The notes: generated from the sequence alone by a model not told the origin. DNA of 64,000 nucleotides from Antitrichia curtipendula (GCA_951230915.1 OX579641.1:8680001-8744000), one strand, 5' to 3'; numbered from the stretch's first letter, positions 13,893 to 26,726 are shown. Numbers and translations: made by a program.

Positions 13893-15038
13893 TCAAGGAG
13901 AAACATCAAGGCAGGGTTGGAAGGAAAGATCTAAATTGTCAGTCAACAGCGCAGTGTGCTTGACACCCTTGGGCGACTCGTGAAAGATTTTTCTCTTCGT
14001 GTCGTAAATCAACATCCAGGTGTGGTCGAGATTACTCGAGAATCCTATGAGATCGCTGCTGCTTCCAACTGCGTTCAGTCGAAATGAATTGTAATTCGCA
14101 CATCTCCCATAGCCAAGAGAAGCTTTCTTCTTCACCGCGAACTCGTTAGGAAGCATCGCTGGCAAGGTGTCATACTCCAGGAGTTCCAGACCTGCTTGTC
14201 GATCAACGACCTCCCAGATCTTGCGACCGTCGGAGCGTAGCCCCACAATGAACAACCTCTCCTTGCACGCCACAAGCGAGGGGTACTCAAAAAACTGTGG
14301 TACAGAAGTCTGGAGCTCATGCCAAGTGGATTGTTCCAAGTTGAATGCGTGCATTTCACAAAAAGGTCGAATCCTGTCCATGAAGTAGACACGGTTACCG
14401 CACCACACCATGGGGGACTTGCTGAAGTGCATAGTACTCCTCGGAACAGGTCCTTCCGTCCACCGACCCAACCTGGAATCGTAGATTGTCACTCTTCGGA
14501 TCCCACCTCCAGTGCTTGCCACATTCATGGTCAAAATCCTGTAAGAGTTCGTGTTCTCATCGTAGTGCATCCCGAAGTGATCCACAGTCTTCTCTGGATG
14601 CCGCGGAAGGTGCCTCCATTCTCCAGTGATGGGGTTACACATGTAAAAGTCGGTGGTGGTGACATCTTCTCCCAGTGAGAATCCGAAGCAGACGAGACCT
14701 TGAGAAGACGCCAGCACTCTTAGGTCCGGATCGGGTAGCCTTGGAAGAGAGAGAACGTTCCATTTCTGAGCGTTCACATCATAAGCTAAGAAGCTCCGCT
14801 TGCTTGTGGACACGAGAAACCAGGGATCCTGCCTGGGAGAAGACTCCCTGTGCAGCTTCCGGAACATGGGGATCGCAAGGATGTCGCTCCATGCCTTGCA
14901 CACGCTGCGCATTCGCAATAGATCCTCCACTGAGAGGAAGGCCAGGACGTGCTCGACTATGTGATCCGGTGTCTTGCTCCATATCGACGTTTTCATCATC
15001 GGGGTGGTGTTTTTCTGAGATGGAGTACAGGCTTCCAT
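13893..15038 (-). CDS. F-box/kelch-repeat protein
   Basis: A single-exon gene of 381 residues, probably the substrate receptor of an SCF ubiquitin ligase. The F-box is at residues 20-62 (SKTPDHIVEHVLAFLSVEDL, then LLRMRSVCKAWSDI), the surface that binds SKP1. The rest is kelch-type beta-propeller sequence with the usual aromatic-ending blades: YDVNAQKW, CNPITGEW, YDSRLGRW, FNLEQSTW and YDTKRKIF. The propeller would bind the target, which cannot be deduced. The start at 15038 is the first ATG (MEACTPSQ); four open codons precede it without an ATG. The length suits plant F-box/kelch proteins of the At5g43190 type. A downstream minus-strand open frame (13675-13896) could be a 3' UTR. The frame is intact, with no sign of decay. 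Confidence 0.9.
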   Translation of the reverse strand: MEACTPSQKNTTPMMKTSIWSKTPDHIVEHVLAFLSVEDLLRMRSVCKAWSDILAIPMFRKLHRESSPRQDPWFLVSTSKRSFLAYDVNAQKWNVLSLPRLPDPDLRVLASSQGLVCFGFSLGEDVTTTDFYMCNPITGEWRHLPRHPEKTVDHFGMHYDENTNSYRILTMNVASTGGGIRRVTIYDSRLGRWTEGPVPRSTMHFSKSPMVWCGNRVYFMDRIRPFCEMHAFNLEQSTWHELQTSVPQFFEYPSLVACKERLFIVGLRSDGRKIWEVVDRQAGLELLEYDTLPAMLPNEFAVKKKASLGYGRCANYNSFRLNAVGSSSDLIGFSSNLDHTWMLIYDTKRKIFHESPKGVKHTALLTDNLDLSFQPCLDVSP

Positions 15039-18000
15039 GGTGATTAACACAAGAAGAAATCCAACTTCAATCCAAAGGGAGAGATAGAGTTCCTGCTAGG
15101 AGGTTCAGAATTTGTTGTAAAATTTGAAATTCGGAATGAGAAAGGATCGGGCAAGCGATCAGAACTCGAGAGCAACCGAATAACACTTCCAAGAACAAGG
15201 AAGCGGAGATGCTCTCACACTAGGGTAGAGAGGTGCGAGGACTGGAAGAGAGCCTCAATGAATCAGTGAAGGCGTAGCAATATGAGAGCGAGAGTCGATC
15301 ACATTAAACCTAAACGCTTTCAGCTCCAGGACCACAAAAGAGGAAGCAAGCCTATCTCCGAAGTCGATCTCGACATGAAGAATAGTCGTCGAGCTGAAAT
15401 CACAAGTGCAGACGTGCAAAAAACCAAGCGAGGAAGATCGAGGCTCCGACACCTACGACAATAGCTCAACGAGCTTTAAAACTGGACACCTAACGGATGA
15501 AAGAAGTAACAGGCAGTTCAATCCTCTGTTTCACGAGAACCTACCTAAGTTTCCAAAATGACGAGGCAATCCTTCTCCCAAACTTAACACCTGCAATTAA
15601 ACTTGCAAAGATCAAGAAGCCACAGAACTGTAACCTCAATGCCTTTGTCTCGAGTTCAAAGTAAGAATTGATAAGCTTTGAAAGCGTGGGAGTTCGAGGC
15701 CCCCCGAAACCTAAGACAATTGCTCAAGAGCTTGAAATCTGGACAACTAACAAGAACGGCCAGGCCAATGCTCTGTTTCACCAGAAGCACCCTAAATGTC
15801 TAAAAAAACAACAAAAATTCTTCTCTCAAACTGAAAGCCTGGAATTAAACTTAAGAAAACCCGAGACGCCACGAGACGCCTCAATGCGAGTCCAAGGTGA
15901 GAATTAACAAGCTTCAGAAAGTGGAAGCACAAACATCCGAGCAATCCGAGCAAACGCGCAAGAAAGCCAAGGACCAAGAGCAGGAGAACCAGAAGGTGAA
16001 GCTCCCAGTGCCGATCCTTGAGAATTTAACCAAGCTAACGAGGGCGGGAGTTGTTTGCTAGATGTGGACACCAGAGGAGCAGAGTGAGAACGCAAGTACA
16101 GAGCAGCAAGTGAGAGGCGCAGGAAGCGCAAGGACAAATACCTTCACTACCAAACCTGTGTGATTGTAACCGTGGTGTGGCCCCCGCAGGACTGCGATGT
16201 GGAAGCGCAGGGCTCACGCCCGTCTCTTGGCGAGCATCTCGCCACCTCCATCTGTCCTTGCACGATACCAACTCGCCCCGATAGCGGGTCCCATGGCCTC
16301 TTCTCGACACTTGGTCAGTACTAACGCTCGCAATCCTTGGTTGCGCTCAATCCAACACCTGGTCACTTAACTTCAAAACTACTCACTGCGACACAAAAGT
16401 GTCAAAACTAAGCTTAATGAGATCTGTTGCGGAATTTGCTTTCAAAATTCCGGAAACTCACGGATTTCAGTCAACAAACGTACTGCAATGTGAGGGAGAA
16501 GTTTGATGTTTGAGCCGTTTTGCTTAGTATGGCTTGGCAAGCGCCAGAACTAGACGAGGGCAGGTAAAATTAGCGTGGTCGGAATCCATGGCCAGGGTTT
16601 GTCTTTCAGGATTCTCTCATTCTCGTACTGTACCTGCGAGACTGCGTGGTCGTTGTTGCTCCGGAGTCCAGGGCGGCAGAGCCACCTGCCGAATGCCGAC
16701 CATTAAAATTCGGTTTTATTTTTTTATTTTTTTGTTTTTGTTTTTGTTTTCTTTGGGGACACCCTTCATGGAGGGGGAATGCTTTACATATATTTTTTCA
16801 CTTTCTATCTTTTCTCTGTTTTATATTCGGTATTTCTGGATGTTTTTTCACTTGAGAATTCCTGTAGATGGTGTGGTAAGAAATTCAAAGCTTGATTTCA
16901 AATTGATTCATAATTTGATGATCAAATTCAAGATTGATGCAGCCTTCTAACTAAAGGTAACCATACCCAAATTTGTTGGAATAAGCAATTCCTATTATTA
17001 CTCTCTAAGGGTCCCAAATAGGAAGGAGATGTATGTTTTGACCTATTTTGTCAAATTAAACTATTATGTAAGTAGAATCAAAACATCACATCTTTGTTTT
17101 TGCAAGTTTTTCTTCTTTTCTATCCCTACACTGTAGAGAAAATTTGACTTGTGTGGAAGGCCATTTGATTTTCAGCCAATGTGCAAATCCAAGGGAAAAA
17201 AATGTTATTTGCTTTGCTTTGTTTTGTTTTGGAAAAAAAAAAGTTTTTTGAAGTTTCTTTTAGTCCCAAATCCTACGTGTTACACCAAGTGATCATGTGG
17301 GCCAAAGATATTGAATGAATGATTATTAAAAAAAACAAATTGGAATTGCACATTTTTATGTAGTCAAACGGCCTAGCACGTAGTCCAAATTTCCTTTGAT
17401 GTTAATTCATTGTCTCATTTAGAACCTTGTATAATAAAAATGAAGCATTGGGTAATAACACTAATTGCATCGTTTGAAGAATAGCAAATAAATAAATTTT
17501 AGAACATACTTGAATGTACATCCTCCATATTTATAATTCCCAGAATAAACTCTTTAAAACATTTATAATCCACCCAATGTATGTTGGCTCTTTTAGGGGC
17601 GAAATTGCCTAGTTTTCTTATTGGATTAAGTTAACCTCTAAATACTTGAGCGCCCATATACAGTTGCTCTAAAATTTCAAGCTCATTTAGGTGTGGGTAG
17701 TTAAATTCTTTTGACCAATTTAAACTTTTTTACGAGAAATATTGAAGGTTAACTATTGGAAACTTTTATTTTTCACTGAAAAATGTAAATTTTTTATTTT
17801 TGAAAGGTCTTCAAAGGTAAATATGTACCATTAGTGGAAGTGTAAAGCTTGCAAATTTTACTTGATTTCTTGACTTTGAACAAAGCTTGCCAACTTTACT
17901 TGATTTGAGATCTAAGAAATTGTACTCATCTATTTTCTTTGAAAATAGTCCCTATGGAAAGTGTAAAGTGTTTTTATAATTTTCACCATTGAAAATTTAA

Positions 18001-19147
18001 ACTTGAAAGTATTGATTTGGAGTTATTTGCGATTTCTACTTATAAAAAGAAAATGCATTTCAACAACTGCAAGGTGTATTGTGTATTGAGTTTGATAGCT
18101 TTTCATGTGAAATTAAGTTTTTTGAAAGTGCATTTTAGTGTACTTTCACTATTTGTAGTTGTTCATGTCATCTCCCATCCCAAAAAACTTTTATATGCAA
18201 ATTTATGAAACATTGTAATAAGGGGTAGCATACTAAAAATAAAATGCATACATTTTTCTTGTTATAATCTCACAACTTTTATGCAATTTCACACTCAAAA
18301 TTGGTATTCATATTAATAAGCAAGCTCTTTAAACACTTATTTGATCATTTTTTGAAAAAAAAAAATTTGTTTCACTAGGGATAACTATAGGTCCATGCTC
18401 CTTTTGTATAGGAAAAACACCTTTGGAAAAGGCTTAGGCATTTAGGTTTTAAAAGTCAAGGAGATTTTAGATTCTCTTCTAATTCATTTTGGAAGCATAA
18501 TTTGAAACAATTATGAACTTTTATTTTTTAAAGTACTAAAAAATGGATGTACTTTAAAGAGATCATGGATTCTCATGAATAGAGGTTTTATAATCTAAGC
18601 AAAATTGAATTTGTAGGGCTGATTTTAGAGAGGAGTTACAATTAGGTGTAATTACCTTACATAACATAATATCTAATGTTAAACTACTCAAACTAAAGAA
18701 TAGGATCATTACATCTATGACAAAAATTAATGTGTATATATTTAAAAACTTTGTAATTTTTTTAATTTTTTTGTAATAAAATTTGTTTTTTAAAGTAACA
18801 TGTCAATAATTCAACTAATTTATAGAAATATTATTTAATAAGCCTATTTTTTAGCTACAATACTATGAAATAGAAATTAGTTACACTTGAAAAAAACCTA
18901 CCCTTTTTAGATGGTATCTTTCTGCTAATTTTGCTTTTCAATGAATGCAATCTCCATCATTCAACATGGCTTTTTTCTTCTAGTATTATGAAATGATGGA
19001 ACCACGATTTCAATATTCACATACCCAATCTATTTTGATGTACAAAAAGATCATTTAATACAATGTTGAATAAGAAAAATAAATAAATTCTTATTAGTAT
19101 TAAAGCATAAACATAAATGTCTACTTTCAATTGCAACAAGCGTTGAG
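15039..19147. other. Intergenic region between the F-box gene and the transporter
   Basis: The first 1.5 kb is GC-richer and may hold the F-box gene's 5' UTR and promoter; it includes a diverged tandem duplication (about 15444-15930). From about 16.7 kb to 19.1 kb the DNA is AT-rich and has no supported gene. Open frames at 15668-16310 and 16534-16950 look non-coding: they are low in complexity and match no family I know. Confidence 0.5.
15444..15930. repeat. Diverged tandem duplication, period about 246 bp
   Basis: The segment from 15444 (CGAGGCTCCGACACCTACGA) recurs from about 15692 (CGAGGCCCCCCGAAACCTAA). Shared landmarks follow in the same order: a CTCTGTTTCAC block, a CTCAATGC block and an AAGAATTGATAAGCTT-type block. 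The copies differ by many substitutions and small gaps. Confidence 0.65.
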
Positions 19148-22100
19148 TCAATGGACACATTCTGGAATACTAGTACTAGTTCTTGGCTTGAGATAAACAT
19201 TTTTAGTGTGCCAGGCTAGAATTAAAGAAACAAAAATAGCTATTACAGACACAAATGCTAGAATGGTGAGTGAGTATCCGAAACACCTCCACCCATAACA
19301 AGTGTTCAAATCTTCGGTACTCCATTGCCGGTTGGGAAACTGGCGGTGATATATTGTCACTTCACGGTCATACAATTCGCCCACAACTTTAGCAGAAAGA
19401 ATGTAAGCACCAATAGGAACAATTGACCTGGCAGTCCACGACAAAAAACCACCACCTTAGTCCACTATAGAACCCATAAAAACATATTTCTATCAATGGA
19501 AACTATTGGGAACAATTTCTTCTTTATATTAATACATATTGCTACTAATCCACTCTTTCTATTGATCCATACTAGTACAAATAGACATATATTGGTACAT
19601 ATTGATATAGTAGAACTTCTCTAAAGCAATGACATTTCTAAAGTGATGAAATATTGATTGCCTGGTCCCGCACTAGGCCCAATCCCAGACATACACATCA
19701 AAGAAGTTCTTTGAGATTCTTGAGCATGAGGACTTGAACCTGATCCTAGGGCTATTACTTTAGAGAAGTTCTACTATACCCTAAACCCTAAAAACCCTTC
19801 CCTGAAGCTTAGAATTGATTTATTTGAACTACAATAGACATGGAAGTGACCACTATTGGCCATTTGTGCACTTAGGAGTTAACCATTGCAGTAATTCAGA
19901 AGAAATTCAGTGCAAGTCCGTCATAGAGAGACTTACACAATTGCTTTATAAATTGCAGGGAATTGGCGGAGTCCAAAAACCTCAGACGCGATGCAGGGAA
20001 TCAAGCACCAGAATGCACCGTAAGCAAGTCCTACACAAGCCGACCCCAATGCCAATATATTGGGAGCTGCAGCAGGAGACACTAACTAGCATTAGGTTAA
20101 ACTCTGGAATGGCAAACTTGCAATTACATCTTTATTTCTATACAGCTTTTGTGATAGACAGAGGACGGTGCTCATCCTGGAAATCAAAGACCTCCAAGAT
20201 AGATACCGAACATCAGGTAACATTCATAGCAAAAGAATCAGGCTGCTTCAAAAATGGACAGGAAAAATAAATTGGACGGAGCATGCTAAGTGGGTCACTC
20301 ACAACCGGTAGCAAGGAGCAGGCAGCCAAGCATCATGGTGAGATGGGCGACAGTGAGACTGAGTGGCCTTGGGCAGCCTCTTCGCAGCAACGAGTCTGAT
20401 CCGTAACTGTGGCACCAATCCGAATAGCCAATCAATAGACTTAGAGGCTCATATTAGCTAATACCGACACACAAGTACCAGAAGACGACAGACAAGTAAG
20501 CTTACAACACTCTTTTATCCCTACCAAAGAAAACAAAAAATTTCGGTACATTTTAGAATGTATGAAGAACTTTTAGAGAACATGAATAAGAAATCTTTCG
20601 CATGATTCACGGGAAGGTCTGAGCCGAAATGGTCACAGTGATCATACAGAGGCCACACCACGATACATTGGGAGAAAAACCGTGTTAAAAGGATCAACCC
20701 TAAACCCTAAACCCTAAAACCCCTGAAAACCGTGTTAAAAGGATCAACATAGATTTGATGACGAGTGATAGACAGAGTTGATTCAGGACAGACCCTGCAA
20801 TCAGGCGACCAAAGCAGCTCCATATGCTGAATAAGCCAACAAAAAGCTCCACCTCGTCCAAATCCACCGCCTTTCCCATCTATTGAATGCAGTGAGACCA
20901 AAGGCATGGTTTAGTTTTAGAGCCTCTCTGGACTACTCACATGATTGCAGCAGAAGCACAGATTAGAAAACAATAGAACGATCTGTTGTTTAGCACACAA
21001 AACCTGTGACAAATTGTTGATGACCGCCAACCCGCAACCAGGTCCCATCATCGCAACGAAAGCGAGAATCCTGCAAGCCGGATGAACCTGGCATTAATGT
21101 AAGGATAAGTGATCACAAACACCTTCAAATTGCACGGGCGGCCAGCAAGTACTGTTGAACAGATTTGACACAAGCACTGTATGGCGCTCCATGACATTCA
21201 ACTAAATTCAAATGCATGTTCCTTAGTGAAATTAGTTACCAAAAGTTTGCAGTTTGTATGGCACTCCAAAGTGTCATGTTGGGTTGTTCAGGAAGAACCT
21301 CGACTACATTTTGCGCACATCCTGTCTCAACCAAACTAGTACCCACACCAGTCTCTGACTCCATCTCAAATTCGCCTTTGAGAGGTGCTTGCTCCTCATC
21401 CTCTACATTGTGAGAGTTTCTCTTGCCTGCAAGCCAAAAAAATTGCGTAAGTGACTGGAAGATAGGCTGGAAGATAGGTTGGAAGACAAGTATTGTAAAA
21501 GTCTCCGAGAGCGAGGTTCCGATCACCACACAGGTGAACCTTGAGCCTTTAGCTCAAACAATCGAGAAACTTGCACCATCTAAAATTTTGCACATTAATT
21601 CTGGGTTAAGCAAAAAACCAACTGCAAGAAACGAAATCTCAATAAGTATTTGCACACGTAGCACAGATCAAAGCTCGCCTGCATGGTCAATGGAGCCTCT
21701 AATGTACTGTGTGGTTTAATGGAGTCTCTACCTTACTTGTCTAATAAGGGTTTTAATATTACCTTGAACAACTCGGTGGAGCATTATATTTCCCTCACTG
21801 CCGTCCGTGTTAGATTCTTCAACTGGAGCTGTGTACACAATGTCTCGTTTTTCAGTCATTCGTTTCTTCAGCATCACTACTGGCCTGTGGAGCACCTGAA
21901 GTTTGAAAATATCAGCAGCAGTATTTCTTTGAGAAATGAGACTGCATGTAAAGGAACCGAGTTTAAACGTGTATAGGAACCAGTTTTTACAGCAAGACAG
22001 GCGGTCCGTGTTCTCTGTCAACCACTGGTCCGAGTTGTAATGGTTTACGTATGAGTGCAACTCCCACCCACAAGGGATGCCACAGGGAAAATCTGCACTT

Positions 22101-24711
22101 GAAGGGCAATTTCTGAAAACGCTCCAATCTAAAAATGTTTTTAAGGATTCTATGTAACTAACAAGAGACTGAATGGAAGTCTTAAAACAAGCAGAAAACG
22201 AAAGCACATTACAATGATGGAGATTCAGCTAAACAGAAGGACATGAATAGATTATTTAAACCCATTGGAAGTTTTGGACTCACCGGGAGTACGAAAGTGA
22301 GGCCCATAATTGTAAGCATCACAACTGCAAATGCGACAAGCACGGGCTTCGGCAATAAATCATCTTCTGAAAAGGCCTATGAAATCCCCAAGTGCATCCC
22401 CAGTCAACAGTTCAGCACCTTCAATCATGATCACTGCAGACAAATTGCTTCACCAGATCTTCATGTGCAATGCAATCTTTTTTTAGTTTCGTTCTAATGA
22501 TCCACTCCACAATTCTACATTGATAATGAAAGGTGAATTGAGTACCCACAACAGGGAAGAGGGAGTACTTCGGCAAGAATGGTCATAAGAAGAAAAAGCG
22601 CCAAGCTGATGATGGCCCCCTATAGAATACAAGAAGCGACAACGTAACAATGTGAGAGAAAAAACCCACCATCAGCTTGAACTTTACAATATCGAAAAAG
22701 CAAATAATACAGTTTGTTTTGATACAATATAACGTGAAATTGAACAAATTTTGACTACTCAAAAGTATTGCAAGCGTTTGAAATATGAGCTTACATATGT
22801 CAGTCGAAACCTCCACTGCAAGTTAACTCGGTGATTTCTCCCAAAATCCTCTGGAGGGTAAGGTCGTATCAATAGTGCAAAAGCTAAGCCTGCGACTGTT
22901 GGACCGATGGTAACCAGAAGAACATACTTATCCACATCTGGTCTCATAAAGGCCTTATAAATCTGTCACCAAAGAATGATAACCACGTCATGTGAGAACT
23001 GCAGAAATGTCCTCATAATCTCCAGCAAAAATCTAAGAGTTATGTAATTATTTTCTTAAGTCTATTAGTTGATTTCCAACGATCAATAGTTCACGTTGTT
23101 CATGGCATCATTAATTAGTTCACAGTGTCGATTGAAGCAGTGGTCCATGTAAAGGAACCTAAACCCTAAACGTACCGTCACAAAAATGGCGCCACTCAAT
23201 CCCACCTCGGCTTTCAAAATACCCAAGACAGTTCCTCGATGCTCTTGGAAGTTCTGTAAACTGTGGCACCATTCCATGAGAGTTTGTGTGTCGTGAGCTC
23301 AGTCCCAATAATTCTAATCTACCTTCAACACAATTCTTTTCAGCTTGCTCCTTCCTAACCCTTGATATTGGGGTTCGCATGAACAGGTAGCTTAGTAAAC
23401 TCACAAGTTTCTAAAATTCTCGCAGTCATCCTATTCTTAACCCAAAGTCCCGAAATGGCCAAACGTGGCAGTTTCCATATCGATAAGAATTGGAATACGT
23501 AATTTAAGAAGCTTCAGGGTAACAAAATGTGCCAATCGAAAGAAGAAATCAAAAACTTACATTTCTGATCAATAGAAATATGTCTCGAAAGTTAATATAA
23601 CCGACCATTAGCTTCCAAATTAGACTTTTCTACTTCGAGGCTGGATGCACATCTTTTTATAGATTGAGCCAAACATTCCAACAAGAGACACAGGAGAGAA
23701 GGTTTACTTAGTGCCAATGCAAGCGACGTCCATCCAACTATCACCACCCACGCCTACGCCAATTGAGGTACACAGCTACCCTTCCCATGATCATGACCAC
23801 GTGTCCAGGGTGAGAATTCAGTATTTTCGTAGCAACAATTTTATGAGTGTTTCTGAGCACTCGGATTTTCCCTTTGCTCTCAAATCTGACAATTCAAATC
23901 GTAACTGTATTAAAGAGCTGACGGAGCTCACCAGCCAAAATGGTGGCGCTATTTTTCTTGTCAAGGTCAGCAACACCTGAAACAAAACAATCCACGTCTT
24001 TCAATTCAATCAGTTGGATCAATAGTGAAATGAATACTGGTACCCACGCTTAAACCCAAAAGCATTGGACTTCAATCAGCCATTTTTTCCTTATTCATGG
24101 ATGTGCATATGGTATACTTACACACATGTAGCCAATAAAATGAAGCACGGCGCCAATTGAGATTGTGACAAAAGGAGGATACAAATTGTAAAGCAGGCCG
24201 CCCACAACGCCCAGTGTTTGCCCAAAATCCTTGGCAGCGCCAATGTTGTCAACTTGCACTTGGGTGTACTGGAATACCTCCTTCATGTGTTCACTGTAAA
24301 CTGCGTATGTGTACGTCAAGCCTCCACAGGCCTGTAGCCACAAGACAGTGAGGCCATGTTGGTTAATACCACAACAAACAAATGATCATCAAATGCTCAC
24401 AGGGAGTTGTCTAAAACCTCTCACTTTGAAATTGCACAAGGAATTCATAGATAGTGATAAACTTTGATGTCATCAAATTTTACTCTTGAACCAAAGTGCT
24501 ATCTCCACAACTCTGTCAGTAGTGATCACCCAAAATCCACTCATAAATGTGGGTTAAAATGCTTAAGTGACGCAAATTGCATTATGCATCTCATACAGTC
24601 GAACTATAAAAATAAAAAATGTGGACTGGATAATTTGTGTAGAGCAGCCTTGGCTTGTGTTACCTGAATGGCCATGGCTGACGCCAGGCCCACCCACCGA
24701 TCAATCCACAT
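19148..24711 (-). CDS. Nodulin-like (NFD4-type) major facilitator transporter
   Basis: Fifteen exons inferred: 24711-24664, 24331-24122, 23976-23932, 23775-23708, 23260-23175 (with 23176 as last base), 22962-22795, 22619-22569, 22376-22284, 21895-21763, 21426-21240, 21070-21004, 20879-20794, 20406-20306, 20066-19937 and 19427-19148. The first four bases of intron 5 are at 23175-23172, so exon 5 is 23260-23176. All phases agree and give 583 residues. N-terminal landmarks are MWIDRWVGLASAMAIQ, then ACGGLTYTYAVYSEHMKE, IGAAKDFGQTLGVVGGLLYN and GTVLGILKAEVGLSGAIF. These match the nodulin-like domain of plant MFS proteins. A hydrophilic middle loop (about 317-370) is followed by a C-terminal half with GRLIAGYGSD, CPRPLSL, GLAYGAFWCLIP and ASEVFGLRQFPAIYK. 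It is a membrane protein with about 12 helices. The substrate is unknown: relatives have been linked to nodulation, mitochondria or metal transport. Introns carry telomere-type repeats and a MITE. An upstream ATG is excluded by an in-frame stop just before 24711. Confidence 0.9.
19608..19776. mobile_element. Emigrant/pogo-like MITE in the last intron of the transporter gene
   Basis: A 169-base element with terminal inverted repeats of about 25 bases starting TAGTAGAACTTCTCTAAAG and ending with its inverted copy. It is flanked by TA on both sides (19606-19607 and 19777-19778). The TAGTAGAAC..CTCT..AA end resembles Emigrant/pogo-type plant MITEs, which also insert at TA. It lies inside the intron between exons 14 and 15. 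Confidence 0.75.
19778..19796. repeat. Short telomere-type repeat
   Basis: Two and a half CCCTAAA units immediately beside the Emigrant-like MITE, inside the last intron of the transporter gene. Confidence 0.6.
20676..20748. repeat. Interstitial telomere repeat flanked by 23-bp direct repeats
   Basis: About 27 bases of CCCTAAA repeats (20699-20725) lie between two identical 23-base direct repeats (20676-20698 and 20726-20748) that read AAAACCGTGTTAAAAGGATC and then AAC. The block is in intron 12 of the transporter, 46 bases from the exon 12 donor. Confidence 0.85.
23158..23171. repeat. Short telomere-type repeat next to a splice donor
   Basis: Two CCTAAAC-type units start within four bases of the exon 5 donor of the transporter gene. 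Confidence 0.55.
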
Positions 24712-25536
24712 GGCTGTATTTCACTTCCTCACCCCAGACAAGGCTAAGCTTCTCCCTGAATCAGTTCTCCCATCGTGAGCTCCATAATCCACTGATTTCC
24801 AGAAGCACAAAAGTGAAAGTAACCGTAATTACAAGCTAATCATTCACCATAAACAGTCAACTTTTTAGGGCTGAGTTTGGATTCCATTTGCTGTAGCACA
24901 ATGAGCAAATGCTGTAACTGATGTAAGTAAATAGTCATCAAAGCTAATCAGGACACGAAATTCTCCGCCACCATGAACTCCTAAGCTCATACCCCAAGCA
25001 ACCCCCACAACTTCATGACATGATCCAAATCTCTGAGCTGAAAACCCAAATACCAAGCCTAGGTCAGAAGCTCCGAAATACCTTGTGATTCAATAGCCAG
25101 GGGCGGTAGCTTCATTAAGGCGAAGGATGCGACACCGAATGAGGGAAACTTTCCTTCATCAAGCTCCTCTCTCCTCGCAAGTTTCTGTAACCAAGCGCAA
25201 GCAAAGGTGACCTTAGTTGACGTCTAGATTGCAGTCAAAGGTTTGCGCATTCACACACACAAACCGAATGGGAGGAACCGCCGTCTGTGCGTCCTCCTTT
25301 ACAAGAATCCCGAAAGACTTTTTCAAGTGGAACCCTGATAAAATCATTCATTCTCTCCGATTTCAAAATCTAAAATTGCGACTTCTAATCCATTCTAAAC
25401 ATTCTAAGATCAAGGTTGATAGCGCTTCCAGCTTCGCTATTTTCTCACCAAACTCACTTCGAAGTGGCCAACCGACTAAAGCTTAGAGTAGATCCTTTGC
25501 GTGATTTGAGAAAACGTTGTTAGTAAATGTAATAGT
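24712..25536. other. Upstream region of the transporter gene
   Basis: Probable 5' UTR and promoter. On the minus strand a GT donor-like site near 25080 could start a 5' UTR intron. No gene is supported. Confidence 0.4.
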
Positions 25537-25867
25537 GGTAGTCACAGCCCCTCCGAGGATTGTCCGCCTCTCGGAGATTGGACGCGTGGTTTTGTGTGAC
25601 TGGTTTGTGTTGTTCGGGGATCGCTCAACCTTGGAGGTTCACGCTGTGCCGTTCTTCTCCTCCGCAAGTGAAGAAAGGAGCTGCAAACGGCATTTTCTCC
25701 GACAAAATTTCATCTTCTGCTCCGTGATGGGTTTGCCGTGGTTGCCGTGGTGCCGTTTTGCTGCAAAAGGGGTGTCACAGCCCCTCCACAAAACAGGGCT
25801 CCCCATAGGCTCCCCATTTCATGCGCCTGAAGAAATTTCTCTCAACCTCGGAGGGGTTGTGACTACC
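25537..25867. mobile_element. Short TIR element with 22-bp ends
   Basis: The left end GGTAGTCACAGCCCCTCCGA (25537-25558) is inverted at 25846-25867 with one mismatch over 22 bases. The length is 331 bases. An internal direct copy of GTCACAGCCCCTCC lies near 25773. A clean target duplication is not visible. The open frame across it (25517-25921, plus) is probably incidental. Confidence 0.65.
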
Positions 25868-26726
25868 CGTAATGTAATGTGCTTGTTGGCGGCTTGGCGC
25901 ACACTTGGCAAAGTGCCTTGAAAAGTCCTTTGCTGGATTGACTTTTCGATTAGGAGGAGTTTATTTTTCGTTTTGCAAAGGGACGACACTCTCGCAACCG
26001 ACTGCGAAGGTTTTTCGATTGGTGAATGTGACCCAATGTTGTGCGATGTGGGTCGTTTTGTCAATCAATCTCTTCCGCTTAACCCTTAAACGACAGGCTC
26101 ATAACCGTGGAATCCATCTGTTTTGACACCGTAGGAATTGTTGGATTAAAATACTACTACTGTAGATGATCTTCCCTTTTGCCACAAAATTTGGAGGATG
26201 AATAGTTGCACTTCTGTCCTAAACAGGAGATTCTCTTGTCATTCATCAGCCGCAAAACGTCCGCCTCAACGTTTAAGGGTTAAAGTGCGTGTCCAGCACG
26301 TGGTTTTCCATGATCTCGTTTATCGTAAGGTTAGTCAAATCTCGTGTTTCTCTGAGTCAAAGAAGCGGAGAATCTCCCTTCGGTTCCTCATATGTCAAAA
26401 ACGGCAGAGTGTTTGTGGGGACGATTTATTGCCTCTAAGCCGTTATGTCAGACAATTTCAGCCTGTCTAAGCGGAACCCCCAAATCCGGCACTGGTTCAA
26501 ATCCGCCATCATCAATCTGTGCACATCTCAAAAATAATATGTACCTATATGGAAGAAACGGTTTTAGAACTTCTACCAAAAAAAACTTTGATCCTTCATA
26601 AATTTTGTAGTTTGTTATCTAAATTTTGCATTCAGAATTCAAACTCCGCGTCCTTTAGTGTGTTGGAAACTTTTTTTACTTGCCAACTAGGAAAAAAATG
26701 AAAATTTGACTAGTCTAATAATAGTA
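25868..26726. other. Intergenic DNA of unclear origin
   Basis: Moderate GC content with several short open frames and no recognisable product. It may be degraded repeat. Confidence 0.4.

Noticed and set aside
14132..15043. Several plus and minus open frames within the F-box gene
   Set aside because: Overlapping shadows of the F-box/kelch reading frame.
21728..22207. Minus-strand frame of 159 codons taken as a whole
   Set aside because: Only 21895-21763 is exon; the rest is intron read-through.
21216..22497. Plus-strand frames across the transporter locus
   Set aside because: They cover exons of the minus-strand transporter whose phases all agree, so they are antisense shadows.
25517..25921. 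Plus-strand frame of 134 codons
   Set aside because: It coincides with the 22-bp TIR element and has no protein-family character.
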